Below are positions 1-11,604 of a DNA stretch of 64,000 bases, piece by piece (positions within the stretch are counted from its first letter, which is position 1; each line of letters opens with the position of its first letter). The position numbers and the translations under genes are program-made. This stretch comes from Takakia lepidozioides (taxonomy: Eukaryota; Streptophyta; Takakiopsida; Takakiales; Takakiaceae). The notes under the pieces are model-generated. The model was not told the DNA's origin and did not search any database. It saw only the letters and a program-made list of their open reading frames with translations. The stretch covers positions 19,718,001 through 19,782,000 of the forward strand of contig CM060732.1 of the NCBI GenBank assembly GCA_030704615.1. Direction: 5' to 3'.

Positions 1-22
1 CAACGGCACAGGCTACCCTATT
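1..22 (+). repeat. 3' end of a Helitron-like dispersed repeat
   Basis: The window opens inside the motif CAACGGCACAGGCTACCCTA. The same motif closes copies of a dispersed repeat at about 35,630, 35,838, 36,755, 39,755, 39,865 and 58,978. Only the terminal part is present. Confidence 0.5.
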
Positions 23-983
23 GTTCAATTATTGATTGGTATTTGTGTGTTTTGGATGGTGTTGGTTATTGTGACTTTGTTTTTTCTTATTTTTTTATTT
101 TTTTATTATAGGATACCAAAGCTGTAAATAGTTGGAACTTGGATCTTGTAGTTATATTAGGGGTGCCTATTTTACATTAGGGTTTAGGGACAGAAATAGG
201 CACAGAAACCCCTATTTCGCGTGTAGGAACCCTATCCGCGTGTATTCTATTTCCGTGGAAACATGGGTACCCTATAGCCATATTTTTGTGTTCACGCCTC
301 CATTTTCCTGTGCTCACCGCTGTGTTCACATTCTACCAACCCCAAGTTGTTGTGGAGGAAGTACCTAGGAGCCAACAAGAGTAGTTCGGGGGAAAAATTG
401 AATGTCAACAAAATCGAGACTGGGGGAAACACATAACACACCACAATTGCCTGTTGGCCGATTGTGCTTGCAAGCTTCTGATTGGTTGCTGTAGACAATA
501 AACAACATGTAGAAATTAGATATATGCTAATTTTGGAGGTTGGGTAGCGAATATTAAGGATATTCCCTAGATGCCTTTCAAATATTCTCTAGCGAAACTA
601 AAATTAAGAAACTAAAAACTTTGCGAAACTTTTTTTTCTGCTCACATAGGCCCTCACAACATCACTTAAGAAACAAGTAACACCTATACAGTCCGGGTCG
701 GCAGTTTAAGCCCCATAAAAGTTATTTTCGCATTGAGAAAATAAATCTGAAGGTACTCATATGCACTATGCCTGTTAACATGTAATTCCTATGACTGCGG
801 TTTGAAAACATTTAACCCCTATGACCGCGGGTTGTGCTCACAGGATACCAACCCCCCTAATTCTGTCCAAAATCGGTTCTTATTTTTTATCCCTACCCGA
901 GGTTCCGGGTGTCTATACTCGACCCCGGAACCGCCAGTTCTTTCACCTCAAATGGGAGAACCGCCCCACATGCCCATTACTGG
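23..983. other. Intergenic; CCGGTT-like repeat sequence at 790-983
   Basis: No supported gene. From about 790 the sequence is studded with GGTTC/CCGGTT/GAACCG words like those in the hAT-like elements at 992-1297 and 56,859-58,075. It ends in CCCATTACTG at 982, which resembles the CCCAACACTG end of that family. It may be a decayed partner element, but no left end or target duplication was found. Confidence 0.3.
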
Positions 984-1305
984 GTAAAAACCAGTGTTGG
1001 GAGGTTCTTTAATTCAGCTACAAATCCCCGGAGGTTGCCAAGTTATATGGATCTATAACCGCGGTTCTAAAAAAAACAAAGAACCGGCAAAGGCTCATAA
1101 CTGCCGGTTACATAGTTTTGAAGTAACCAGCCTGAAAACCGTCAAAGATCCGCCAAAGACCCGCCCGTTATTTGATGAAAACCCCCGGTTCTTTGAGGTT
1201 CTTACAATTAACCGGAACTGGTGGTTCTTTCCGTAAGAAACATCTGAAAAAACCGGAACGGAGGTTATAAAAGAGATCAAATAACCCCCCAACATTGGTA
1301 AAAAT
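984..1305. mobile_element. Non-autonomous hAT-like element (306 bp) with 8-bp TSD
   Basis: The element occupies 992-1297. Its left end reads CAGTGTTGGGAGGTT and its right end, on the other strand, CAATGTTGGGGGGTT. It is bounded by GTAAAAAC (984-991) and GTAAAAAT (1298-1305), 7 of 8 bases matching. Eight-base duplications with CA(G)nG-type ends are the signature of hAT transposons. There is no transposase ORF. The interior carries many CCGGTT/GGTTCT words. Confidence 0.72.
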
Positions 1306-2663
1306 GTAAAAACGTGAAGGCGGGGCAAATGATTAATCCTCTTCAAATTCTACAGAATCACCAAGCAATATCCATTATATCTGCCAATAGTCAAACCTGG
1401 ATAAATGTTACCTCTCCAAGCATTATTTTACTCTGTTTGTTTATTTAGTTTTTCGACTATCATAAATTTTACAATTGAAGTGTTCTATTGAAACATGCCT
1501 ACTGGTCTACTCCCTCCTATTATTTCATCTATTCAATGTTATTTCATCCATCAGAATGAGTCTTTTTTTTGGCTTTTTTTTTAAAGGGAACAGGGAATAA
1601 TGAGTCTTAAATACATCATCTAGTGCGCAGGAGTTTTGTTGGCCAGGTGCATTAAAATATAGGATGAGAGCATCATCACAGGGATCTCCTCTGCAGCATC
1701 GCGCCATCCCAAAATGAGCATTCATGTTCCAACAAGCCTTTCAACGATTTGATTTGATTTGATGGGGTCATTGGATGGATTTGCTCAGAAAGCACTTCCT
1801 ACTTCCTGAATCCTATATGTCAGGGAATTGTACCTCGCTCATTCAAACTCTGCCCGATGTTTTGTAAGTTAATGTACATTTGGCTTCCGCCGGCCAAAAC
1901 AATCCGGACAGTGTGTACAGAGGACCTTAATCTCACTTCTTTAGTCAATGGGAAGGAGCCAGTTGATCAAATTAAGCGAGGAAAAAAGGCTTAACAAGCG
2001 CCATCTCAGATTGAAACTCCGCCCAGTGTTCCGTTTTGGAGTGGGCCCACCGAAAACGGGCTCTCCAAGGGACCAGGCAATAGGCCAAAGGTCACAGCAG
2101 GACCAGTACAAAAATGATAAGTTGCCACTATAGCTATATATTTTTTTGAGTGTGAAACAATGACCCAACTCGAAGGATATTAATCTATGTGGGAGATGCC
2201 TTTTACAAGGTCAGCGTGGCGGTAGAGGACCAATCCAAGTGTGTTTTGGGGGCACCAGTGCAACTGTAAGTGGCACTCTGTAAAGCCGAACAAATCAAAT
2301 GAGGTTGCAACTTTCTCCACTACTTGGAATCTGAATCTGTTTCACTACAGCAGAGCCTGTTATCCACATGCACACTTTTTCTTGCATGACTGGCAAGGTA
2401 TCTTGTTCTAGCGACGAACTGAAGGTCGGAGACTAGTTTAGCGTAGAGCAGGAATAGGGTGCCATAGTACCACGCCATCCTAGCCACATCATCATCGTCA
2501 GGCCACTTGGTCGTCATTTTGATGTGTTGGTTGTAACGGAACCTTGCAGAGACGGCGACTTTCAAACACTCGAGTGAAACTCTTATACTGGTTCAGCTCC
2601 TGTTGTTCCCACCTCCATCATCAGAATTTTGGGCAACTGCACAGATTTCATCAATTCAAACTC
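1306..2663. other. Intergenic, nothing recognised
   Basis: Only short ORFs without recognisable domains. A T-rich tract lies near 1,560-1,590. No repeat boundaries or gene signals could be supported. Confidence 0.5.
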
Positions 2664-3091
2664 AGGGCCGTACCACACTAGCGGCAAGAGGGGCAGCGGC
2701 ACTCAATTTGGGGCCCTCCTATTGGTTTAAGGGAGGGCAGTGTGCCACTCTGCCTACCACACCAGTGGCTGCTGCCGGGGAGAGGCTCCGACCTGGTGCC
2801 TACATGTCACATAATGCGGATTTCCAGGCAGTGTCCCCTGGAAATCCACAATTTTAGGAAAACACTTTGTCGTGATGTGATTCTCACTCCCGCCATCGCG
2901 AAGCTGGTCTCTCCAAGACCCCGTCGTGCGATGGTCTCTCCTACCAAGTTTTTTTTGGCCGTTGGGCTTATGCTATAGTGTGGTAGCCGGTTCATTACCG
3001 CTCTATGACATGGACCTATATCATCCAGCAATCCCTAGCCTGCAATGTACTCGTCCGTGCCGTTGGTGTACTGCTAGTGTGGTACGGCTCT
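2664..3091. mobile_element. Terminal-inverted-repeat element of about 430 bp, unclassified
   Basis: AGGGCCGTACCACACTAGCG at 2664 is repeated inverted at 3071-3091, where the minus strand reads AGAGCCGTACCACACTAGCA. The ends match at 18 of 20 bases. The interior is GC-rich with no coherent coding frame. I could not identify a convincing target-site duplication, so the superfamily is left open. Confidence 0.55.
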
Positions 3092-3669
3092 CAATTACAA
3101 AACAAATCACTCTACCTGGGTTTGAGCCTTTAGGGCTCGTCTGCTACAGTACGGTCGCCATCATCATTTCATGGTAGGATTAGCTCTGCACATTAATTGT
3201 TGTGTATAGGTGTATTGTGGTAACCTGGGAAGCAATGGGGCTTGTGCTGGCTTATGGATATTTTGGTTGTGGGCTTCTTTCTGGTGTTCCAATATGGGAG
3301 GAGGCACAAGGTCACAGTCACGTGTGATCTAAATGCGTGTGCCAGCCTAGTAGACCTGGAAAAGGGGAAGGATCCATGCTCACATCAGGGTTTTTTTTTT
3401 CATTTTGGCTAAGAAGCGTAGATGGCTACAAAATTTGAAAGCTAAGAGCCCACTCACAATCTGAAATCTAAAATAATTAATCAAAGAAGTCCAAAGATGG
3501 CCAGCAAAAACCATAGCCTCAATTTCAAATAGCAAGGGTTCAGGTCGTGCTCCATGGCGAGATCTCCATTGTTGATTGGGCAATGGGGCGACAGCCGCTA
3601 GATGTAGGGCTGTGGGGAACAACCTGCTAGGTGACAACCTGATACCCACACCTTAATCTGCGATTCATA
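3092..3669. other. Intergenic, nothing recognised
   Basis: No gene or repeat boundary supported. There is a poly-T tract near 3,390. Confidence 0.4.
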
Positions 3670-4100
3670 TGTGGGAGCATGAGCGATGCGCATCAAGTGT
3701 TTGTAAATGTAGCTCAACGAAATGTGGTCTCCTGGAATGCCATGGTCACAGGATATACTCAGCATGGATACGATGGTGGTAGGGATGCTTTCAAAACGTA
3801 TGAGCAGATGCAACAGGAAGGGGTGATGCCTGACAAGGTCGCGTTCATTTGAATCCTACATGTGTGCGCACCCCTAAGAGCCCTGCAAAAGAGTGAAGAG
3901 GTCCAAACTGATATCAACAAAGCTGGAATTGCCCCATGTATCAATTTGGAGAATGCCCTTGTCCACATGTATGCCAAATGTGGAAGCATGAAGGAAGCGT
4001 GTCAAGTTTTCAACATGATGGCTAAACGAGATGTGGTCTCATGGAGCACTATTATCACAGGAAAGAGAGAGGTTAGTTTATGGAATTCCTTGCAATCAAT
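3670..4100 (+). pseudogene. PPR protein (PLS class) pseudogene fragment
   Basis: Reading one plus frame from about 3,680 gives typical PLS-type pentatricopeptide text: QRNVVSWNAMVTGYTQHGY, then EGVMPDKVAF, then LVHMYAKCGSMKEACQVF and KRDVVSWSTIITG. Roughly four PPR motifs remain. An in-frame TGA at about 3,849 breaks the frame. The upstream side is already scrambled before 3,680, and coding similarity stops near 4,065. There is no start codon, transit peptide or E/DYW tail. PLS PPR proteins normally edit organellar RNA; this is a dead fragment. Confidence 0.85.
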
Positions 4101-4580
4101 CCTCAATAAGACTCATACTACCGTGTGGTTTAAGTGGTGTTTGCATGCAGACCAAACAATGAGCAGACATCATCCGTGGGAGGAGTACTTCTGAGTACTT
4201 CTGAAGTGTTTTCCAACTCTCTTGTTGCATCTGGTTACGGCGCAAAGTACACCGGTCAGATTAATATAAAATGAAACAAGCCTCAAATCGCAATGGGCAC
4301 TCTTGCTTCGGCAAAACATAAGAGGAAGGGAAAACTAGGGAGCATGACTTAGTATAACACACCCATGCGGTGCCTTGACACGGTGTAAGGTCCTTTAACC
4401 ACATTTTCTCCATTGACATGATGCTAGTCTCTCTTAGAAAGAGAGCCAATAAATGTCCATCTTTTCATAAAACTTGAAAATAGCCCATCTATCTAGACGT
4501 CAGAAGTCGTCGCTGGTAGTGCGCTAGGGGTGGAGCAACACGAAGCCCTAGTGTGATAAAAGAGAAATGGCCTCATATGG
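4101..4580. other. Intergenic, nothing recognised
   Basis: No coding signal or repeat could be supported between the PPR remnant and the first SINE. Confidence 0.4.
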
Positions 4581-4813
4581 AAAACAGTCGCCAACAGTTG
4601 GTAGCTCAGTTAGATAGTGCACTGAGTGCCACCCAGATGGTTCTGGGGTCAAATCCTGTCAAATCCTTCCCTTGGGCGGTATCCCATGCAAAAGCCTTCA
4701 CTGCGAGGTTACTTTGAAAGAGGTTATTTTTTCCTCTCACTATAATTAAGGGGCCTGATTTGTGAGCTGTCGCTCCAAGGTGTTTCCTTTCATTTTCAAA
4801 AAACAAAACAGTC
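4581..4813 (+). mobile_element. tRNA-derived SINE, copy 1, with 9-bp TSD
   Basis: The body is 4590-4804. It starts GCCAAC, followed by a box A-like TAGCTCAGTTAGAT and a box B-like GGGTCAAATCC. The shared SINE body has GGCGGTATCCCATGCAAAAG and the CCTGATTTGTGAGCTG region, ending in an A-rich tail. AAAACAGTC occurs directly before (4581-4589) and after (4805-4813), a perfect 9-bp target duplication. It is the same family as the copy at 38,865. Confidence 0.88.
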
Positions 4814-4864
4814 TGTAATTGAAAAAACGAAAAGGCATCAAGCTTCAGACAACCAGAATTGTAA

Positions 4865-5107
4865 ACTGTGAGCACATCAGCTGGTAGCTCAGCTGGTAAG
4901 TGCATGGTGTGTCGCCCTGGTGGTTCGGGGTTCAAACCCGCTGCCCTGCCCCATGTGCGGGATTGTTCATGCTGGGCATTGATCATCCTGTAGGCCTCAT
5001 GGCCCATAAATGAAAGGGCTAATTTTTCCCCCTCCTCAAGGGCCTGAATTGTGGGCTGCTCCCAGGTTCCTTTTTATTATTAAAAAGGAACAAAAAAAAC
5101 TGAGAGC
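4865..5107 (+). mobile_element. tRNA-derived SINE, copy 2, related subfamily, with TSD
   Basis: The body is 4874-5098. Box A is TAGCTCAGCTGG and box B GGTTCAAACCC, close to the Pol III consensus. The 3' region keeps GGCCTGAATTGTGGGCTG, shared with copies 1 and 3, but the middle differs, so this is another subfamily. The flanks are ACTGTGAGC (4865-4873) and ACTGAGAGC (5099-5107), 8 of 9 matching. It sits only 60 bp from copy 1 in the same orientation. Confidence 0.87.
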
Positions 5108-6732
5108 TTATCGTCGTCAAGATTGCCACTAGGGAGATCCATTTGAAGGTACCCATGGTCAAGGTCCAGTTGGGCTTATGACAATCAAGTGGACAAACCT
5201 CTGCTTCCATACTCGGTCGTCCCTTGGCGTACAATTCATTCAAGTTGCATTCCTCAGCGGACTGGGCAATACTAGACCCCAAACCTACTTAAGAGGAGCA
5301 GCTTACACAGCACATCCCCTACTGTGCACGAATACTTTGTACGGCCCTTGTAGAGTTAGATGGCCATCACACCCACCAATGTGCCTTGGTACTAATGTGC
5401 TACCAGAAACCTCCTGTTGAAGTGCTGAAGCAGCATCAGCTCCCTCTTCTGCGTGTCCTTACATTGATACGGAGATTGATACGGAGATTGAGATTGATAC
5501 AGAGATTGATACGGAGCATTCAATCAATACCTTGACACTTATCCAGACTTCGAGCTAAGCCATTTTTTGTGACCCAAGGTGGAATCTGTCAGCAGATTTT
5601 GGAATCTCTGAGAGTAGCAATTCAGCTACCCAGCTCCTTTTCCACAAGTGTGAAGACAGATTAGAGCTCAGCATTTTTCAGAGACATTCAAGACTGCGGA
5701 CCTGTCACCTGTGAATCTCCCACCCGCTCCAAATATCTGCCCTCCTTGCAACACAAGACATCCTGTCAGTTCAGACAGTAAAACACAGGACTTCTTTGGG
5801 TTACAGCATATGGCAGAAAGATTGGCCAGCAAATCCCTATAAAATGCACGTTAAATAGGTAGGCTGGCTTCGGAAAGTCCAACTGATTCGCAGATGTAAC
5901 ACACTCATAGAGGAACGTCTCCGTAGACGTCAGTGGAGATCCTAAAACATTCTGCACCCATCAGTGCCCAATGGGCCTACCGTAATGTGACCCATGGCCA
6001 GAGTATAAACAAACCAACCTGATGACATACATCTGCTACACCAACCACCTTGAGAATGTCAACATCAGATCTGAGACTTTCGGAAGTCCAACATGTTTCA
6101 ATGGAGAACACAACAGCCAAGAATCTTGACCTATTCAATACCGGATAATCCATGCATATGATGATCAACATAGGAACAATCTCCCAGAGACAGCAGAGAG
6201 TTGTGAGAATGACCTGGCTGTTGAGTAGCCTGCCTGAAACCAAGCAAGCAACATCTTGCTGAGGTCATCCTTTTCTTTCTCAAGTTCAATGCCTGCCACA
6301 AGCCCTCCATCTGAATTAGTTTGAGTGGACATGACGGTATCCATGATGGCTCAGCTTTGAAAGAAAACTGACTATATAGACCATTTCTTCCTGCAACTGC
6401 ACTGTTGTGATGTCCATAAGTCTCAAGCTGACTCCATGAAATTTTGTGACAAATTAAGGGCCATGCACTGACTGCACCCAGAACTCCCTATGGCAATTCC
6501 AGGATACCAGGTGGACTGCAACCCCACATTGAATTTTAGTGCCCCATAAGTACTACTATGTTCCGGTCTAAAGGCATCATCAGGTGCTCTAGTTAGTTAA
6601 TCAAGCTCACTGGCACTCAAATTTCTGCTTTGGCTTTGAATTGGTTGGGTATCCCCATGTAGCGAGGAAAGGCCCTCGTATAGAAGCAGCCAATCCACCT
6701 GAATCAATGCACCAGCTGTTTAGACATCACGC
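5108..6732. other. Intergenic / 3' flank of the SMN gene; small tandem repeat at 5,460-5,520
   Basis: The only structure seen is a degenerate tandem repeat of GATTGATACGGA-type units at about 5,460-5,520. The remaining open frames are short and unrecognisable. Confidence 0.4.
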
Positions 6733-9700
6733 TCACACACACAAAACACACTCAGCGTCTGTGGAGGGCCCAAAGGAAGAGGCACCTGTGGCAGAATTAT
6801 CAAAGGCTTCTGATGGTAACACCTCTTTCTTTGAAACTACACATCTGACAGCCTCCGCGGCCGCATTAGCAACTCTTTCAGCAGCTGCAACTCTACCAGA
6901 ATCCTGAACTGATGGGGGCCAAATAGGCAAAGATGGTCCAGCTGCAGGGTGCGCGTGGCCATATCCATACCAAGACCCGTACGGCACACTTGGATCATTG
7001 CTGGATGACTGAGCAGCATTCAACAAAGGAGCAGGACCTGCAGGGTACGAAATGTGGTGCTCAGTTACGTATGCTTAGACATGGCAGCTATTTGGGCCTG
7101 GTTCACCCATGTGGCACTGGTCTTTGCATTGGTTGACACAGCAATGTTCAACTTCTCTCTATTTTCCCATCCACCATTACCCTGCACCATGCCTCAGCAC
7201 TTTCCCAAAATCATGTGAAAACTGTAAACCAAAATCCATTACCTACTGCAGTGAACAAGCAGAATACAACAGGAAGAAAGCAAGTAACACTTCAAAGAAA
7301 ATAATTTATTTCAGAATTACTCATATTCTCTGAACATAAAGAAAATATCTCTTGAACCAACTGATATGGTGGACCTCACCTTCTAGGTGCCCGCAAGACC
7401 AGCAACCTTGGTGGTCATATGAAGGTGCATGGGGGCCCCAGTAAAATGGAGGGTAAGGCTGATTGGACATGGAAGCTGAGGAATAGCCACCCCAGTTGGT
7501 TTCTGAACCTGCACAACGACTCGATGGCCAAACAGTGTTGGTGTCATGTGAGGTCCTGTTTGCACCCACATTATCTGGCTGCTGGTACCACTGCTGATAC
7601 CACTGAAGATACAACTTTTGTCGCTGCTGTTCAAGCTCGTGAAACTCCCTTGCTTTCTGCTCCCACTGCACAATCAGTCAAGATTCTGTGTTTAGATTGC
7701 ATCTCATATTCTCTAGAAAGATGTCAACACTGCAATTTAAGCCAGCATTCCATCACAGACCAGAGTGCTAATTACTAATGTCAGTACTCATGATAAAATG
7801 GAAATCATATTATTCTGACTACTGAGTATTTCCTACTGCAGTGTTACGTAACCATAAGAATGCCCTATTAGCTACACCACTAATGTGAGTTATGTGCCAT
7901 TAGTCATGCCAGTCCACCTCAGAGTAGTGTGTAAGCTGTCTGCGCAAAATGACATCACATGGGTTCCATGGAAGAAGGATGCTTCATCTTTTCATTGGAC
8001 AGCATTGAGGCTGTTAGTGCATGATTCCATAGGAATTCTATGGTCATTACCTGCCTACCTTTTCCAACTACTCCAAGAGGAGCAACTCTATTAGGCGTAC
8101 TGCTAAAGCTCCTGCTTGCTGTACTAATAGGGCTCTTTCAAGCATGTGTAGGTGAGAGTTCAATCATATGGTAAGGAGTTTGAGGTAGAGCCAGATGGTG
8201 TCCTGGCTATCGCAAAGTCCCACTTGCAGTTCACTGCAAAGATGGCCCTTGCAAGATGAACATTCATGAATATGCAAAATATACCAAAGGGCCACATCAT
8301 TAAGACTTCCATAGTCTGTTGGTCCCAGACAAAGAAAGAGAATGGGCATATGATGTTTCCACCTGAGGCAGGCGTCCTACCTCATGGTTAGGCCACGCTT
8401 GTGGTTGCTGCTCCTGGGAGTAAGCCTTGTCCGCCTGGTGCTCAGTGGAACCTTCTGGATGTGAAGCCTCCTCTGCCAGCACAGTCGCCTCAAGCGTCTC
8501 ATCCTCACACTCAGGATGCTCCACAGCCTCTATTGTTCCCTCTATTTTTCCCTCTGTTACCTCCGCCTTGCTGTAATCCCAGCATGCCCCAACACATCAT
8601 GGTGAGTTGACCACTCCCTCATACCACATACGCCCTTCAGGATCCAATAATTTCAAGCACCGCATTTGCTGCTTCCACATAATCAAGGTTCTGTGTTACT
8701 GCTACCCACTGAATCAGACACTTCAACCCCACCCAATGTCCCAACAATAGAGAACCGCCAGATAAACAAACCTAACATAGCTTTGTTACTTTTGCAACAA
8801 CTTTTCCTGCATAGAGCCTCTGCTGCGACGGTGTTACTGCATTGTACTTTGGAGATATGCCAATCAATAGAAGTCGTATGACTAGGTATGGATGCCAAGT
8901 TGTCAAAAGTGCTAGAGACAACAGTAACATATAAGCACAACTCAACAAGAAGGTTGGCAAGAGAAATGACAGCTTAGGTTCTCGACAAGATCCTGCATAA
9001 GGAGAGCTGTCTTTGATGAAGGCAGATAAAAGTCCCCAACCACTCCCACATATTCCCATGCTAATTCAGAACTAAGAGGGAAAAAAAAACTATTGAAATA
9101 TTATTGAAGTGTTCACTAGTGGACATCAAGTTTCTGAACAATGAAGTTTTAAAATGCCTTAAGAACATGAGAAGAGGCCTAACCATGCTTACCAGTCCCA
9201 ATGGCCGTTACTGGTGTGGTCCCTGGCACCATCACGTTCCTCCCCTTGAGTGTCGGTTTGCAAGGAGCTGTTTTTGTTCTTGCGCAACATTCCCTGCAAG
9301 TCCATCACCCCAGCCACATGTACTCGTGGTAATCTCAATCGTCACCCCCGAAATAAGTGTGCTCACAAACGAAATTGGGTCATCCTTAAACCCTAAACCC
9401 GTCATGCAGCGGCAACAAGACGAGCTACGAGGGTCTCTTTGCACGTATGTGCTTGCTAAGAGAAATACAATTATGGAGGAATCTTGTAACACGTAGCTCC
9501 CGCTCTGAAATCTAAGCAAATGGAACAGTTACATGAGAGCATACTGTTCAAGCCCTACTCAATTCAGTGGAGTGCGTTAAACGCTTCCTGATATGACAAG
9601 AGCATCTCCTGACAGGAAAGATGGACGAGCATCCATGATACAATTTGTCAAAGACAGTTCGACCCTCCCCAAGCTTACACCATGTAGCTTCACCTGTTGC

Positions 9701-9814
9701 ATTCCTCCGTTTCTCAAATAGTAAAACATTGATCTAAGCTGAGATTACCTTGTATTTAGCCATAGCCAAACCGAAAGCTTCGATGAGCTTCGAATCGTCC
9801 CACACTTCCGACAT
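6733..9814 (-). CDS. SMN: SMN (survival motor neuron)-like protein, possibly a pseudogene
   Basis: SMN scaffolds the complex that loads Sm proteins onto spliceosomal snRNAs. Exon 1 (9814-9749) encodes MSEVWDDSKLIEAFGLAMAK, the Gemin2-binding helix typical of SMN. Exon 2 (9293-9193) is basic and hydrophilic. A Tudor-like stretch follows at about 8,690-8,381, with WKQQMRCL, then GRMWYEGVV, then CVGACWDYS. The next exon (7665-7380) is Gln/Trp/Tyr-rich, with LQWYQQWYQQ. The last (7037-6733) is Pro/Gly/Tyr-rich and may stand in for the C-terminal YG region. The last three junctions keep phase. Two oddities suggest decay or an unresolved intron: an in-frame TGA (8599-8597) inside the Tudor stretch, and an exon 2/3 junction I could not close. 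The start faces CKS1 across 594 bp. Confidence 0.68.
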
Positions 9815-10408
9815 TATGCTTCCTGTTTCCCCTCACAGATCTTGCCACTCAGGAGGATCCACTTCCTTCTGCGAGGAAGAATTCGATGTACACGAAAGTA
9901 ATAGCAAATCTTGTCAAGACGCACTCCGCCGGACACGCAAACCCACAACCCATCTGCTAAGTAGAGCTATAGCTATCCAACCCTGCTCGCAGACATTCGC
10001 AGAACGGATGAACGCGTCGGACCCGCCACACAACAGTGACTTCGTTCATCTTCACTCTGAGGCTCTTGTTCGAATTTGCAGTTCCCGCCTCTGTAGCCCT
10101 GGCAGCAGGCCGGTCATCGTCTCCAGATTTCACACCCACTTTGTACTAAAGCATTTACTCTTTTCTTGCTTGCTGGGTGTTTGGTGTATTTGCAAGAAAT
10201 GCTCTCTACTGTTTTCCATGCGTGATCTGCTCGCTTCCAAACTCACTTGGTGATTGTACCTTCTGAACTTTACGTGGTGGGTTCTCGGTGCATTTGGGAG
10301 AGAGATACAAAGGAGTGAGAGCGACCTGGCATCCAAGAGTAGGATCGTTGATCGTGGGTACCAAAACTGGTGGACGTGGTAGCGTGCTTCTTAGTACGAG
10401 CAATCAAA
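9815..10408. promoter_or_regulatory. Shared intergenic region between divergent SMN and CKS1
   Basis: The 594 bp separate the ATG codons of two head-to-head genes, SMN on the minus strand and CKS1 on the plus strand. It must contain both 5' UTRs and promoters, and may act as a bidirectional promoter. I see no convincing TATA box for either gene. Open frames crossing it are not supported as coding. Confidence 0.55.
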
Positions 10409-11604
10409 ATGCCGCAGATCCAGTACTCGGAGAAGTATTTCGACGATACGTACGAGTACAGGTGCCATATGCTCCTATCCCTAAGTTTCAGTAGCAAGTT
10501 GATGATCAGTCTCACAGTTGTATGAAGTATTCTAAATCACTGCTGGCTGAGCAGCTCATAAAACTGGGATCGCCTCCCCAATGTGTATTCACACTTAGGT
10601 GGGAATGCTGTGCCTCTGTTTTAGCATAGTGGAATTCTATCAAGTGCTTGCTGGGCATTAATATACCAAGCTCTTCCACATCGTGTTCACTGTCACTCCT
10701 CTTCCTCTCAAGTGAGTATCAGAAGAGATTGGCACTCACGAGAATGAATCGGGGTGTAAACATGAGCTTTTTGTTCTTTTTTTTTTCTCTTATTTCTTAA
10801 CATAAGGATCCTTGCAGTTGGGTAGCCCTGTGAGTCTATGTGTTGCTAAAACGTTTTCGTGTTTCTCACCTCCTCCTACTGTCTGTTTCCTAAGTTTCCA
10901 GCTTGTTTTCACAGGTTCACCTAATTTCGCACACTGAAACTGCAAAACTTTTCATGGCTGTTTTCACTGTTGCTCCTCTGCATACACAGTGTTAATTTGT
11001 CACATCATGACTGAACCCAATCTATCAAACAGTTCAGGGAATTTTCTAATCAATTGTCTTGCACAAGCAGGCACGTTGTGCTCCCCCCAGACGTTGCAAA
11101 ATTGCTTCCCCGAAACCGCCTTCTGTCTGAGGTGAATCTGTCTTCCCTCACACTTGTGTCTTTCTTCTTTGAAGTCTCCAACTCTGCATCTCCTTTCTCT
11201 TGCAGGCAACAACCTGGTTAGAGCCATTTTGAGGCAGCACCAGTGCAAAGAGTAATGTGGTGATGTGGCATGCGAGTATGCTCTCCATTCCTCCACCTCA
11301 ATCGAACCTTGACCGCTGATGTTTTGTGGCTTGGATGTTTGATATGATGCCTTGGCTTCCAGGAGCACAAAGGACCATCCCCTAGTCAAAGTGTGTGAGT
11401 GCTGCACTGATGATTCTGGATTTGTTCTGGGGTGAATAGAATGAATGGCGCAGCCTAGGAGTGCAGCAGTCACGAGGGTGGGTGCATTATGCAATCCACA
11501 GGCCAGAGCCTCACATTATGCTGTTCAGAAGACCCCTCAATTTCCAGCAGCCACAGCCTCCATCTCAGCAAGCATCCACTGAGCAGCCAGGATTGAAAGC
11601 TTAA
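10409..11604 (+). CDS. CKS1: Cyclin-dependent kinase regulatory subunit CKS1
   Basis: This small adaptor binds CDKs and phosphorylated substrates and is needed for cell-cycle progression. There are three exons. 10409-10461 encodes [18 protein letters not shown]. 11071-11131 encodes [20 protein letters not shown]. 11440-11604 encodes [20 protein letters not shown], then [17 protein letters not shown] and a Gln/Pro/Ser-rich tail. Introns start GT and end AG with matching phases (2, then 0). The spliced frame is 279 bp, 92 aa, close to the usual 80-90 aa. The conserved strand-swap and phosphate-binding residues of the family are present (HxPEPH, LFRRP). It appears intact. The start is the canonical MPQIQYS methionine. 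Confidence 0.96.

Noticed and set aside
4590-4660. tRNA genes at the SINE heads (also 4,874 and 38,865)
   Set aside because: A and B boxes are present but no cloverleaf with paired acceptor stem; A-rich tails and target duplications show they are SINEs.
8401-8610. Pro-rich plus-strand ORF
   Set aside because: Antisense of the SMN exon that encodes the acidic segment after the Tudor-like region.
11000-11494. 164-codon minus-strand ORF
   Set aside because: It is antisense to CKS1 exons 2 and 3, which are certain, and shows no recognisable domain.
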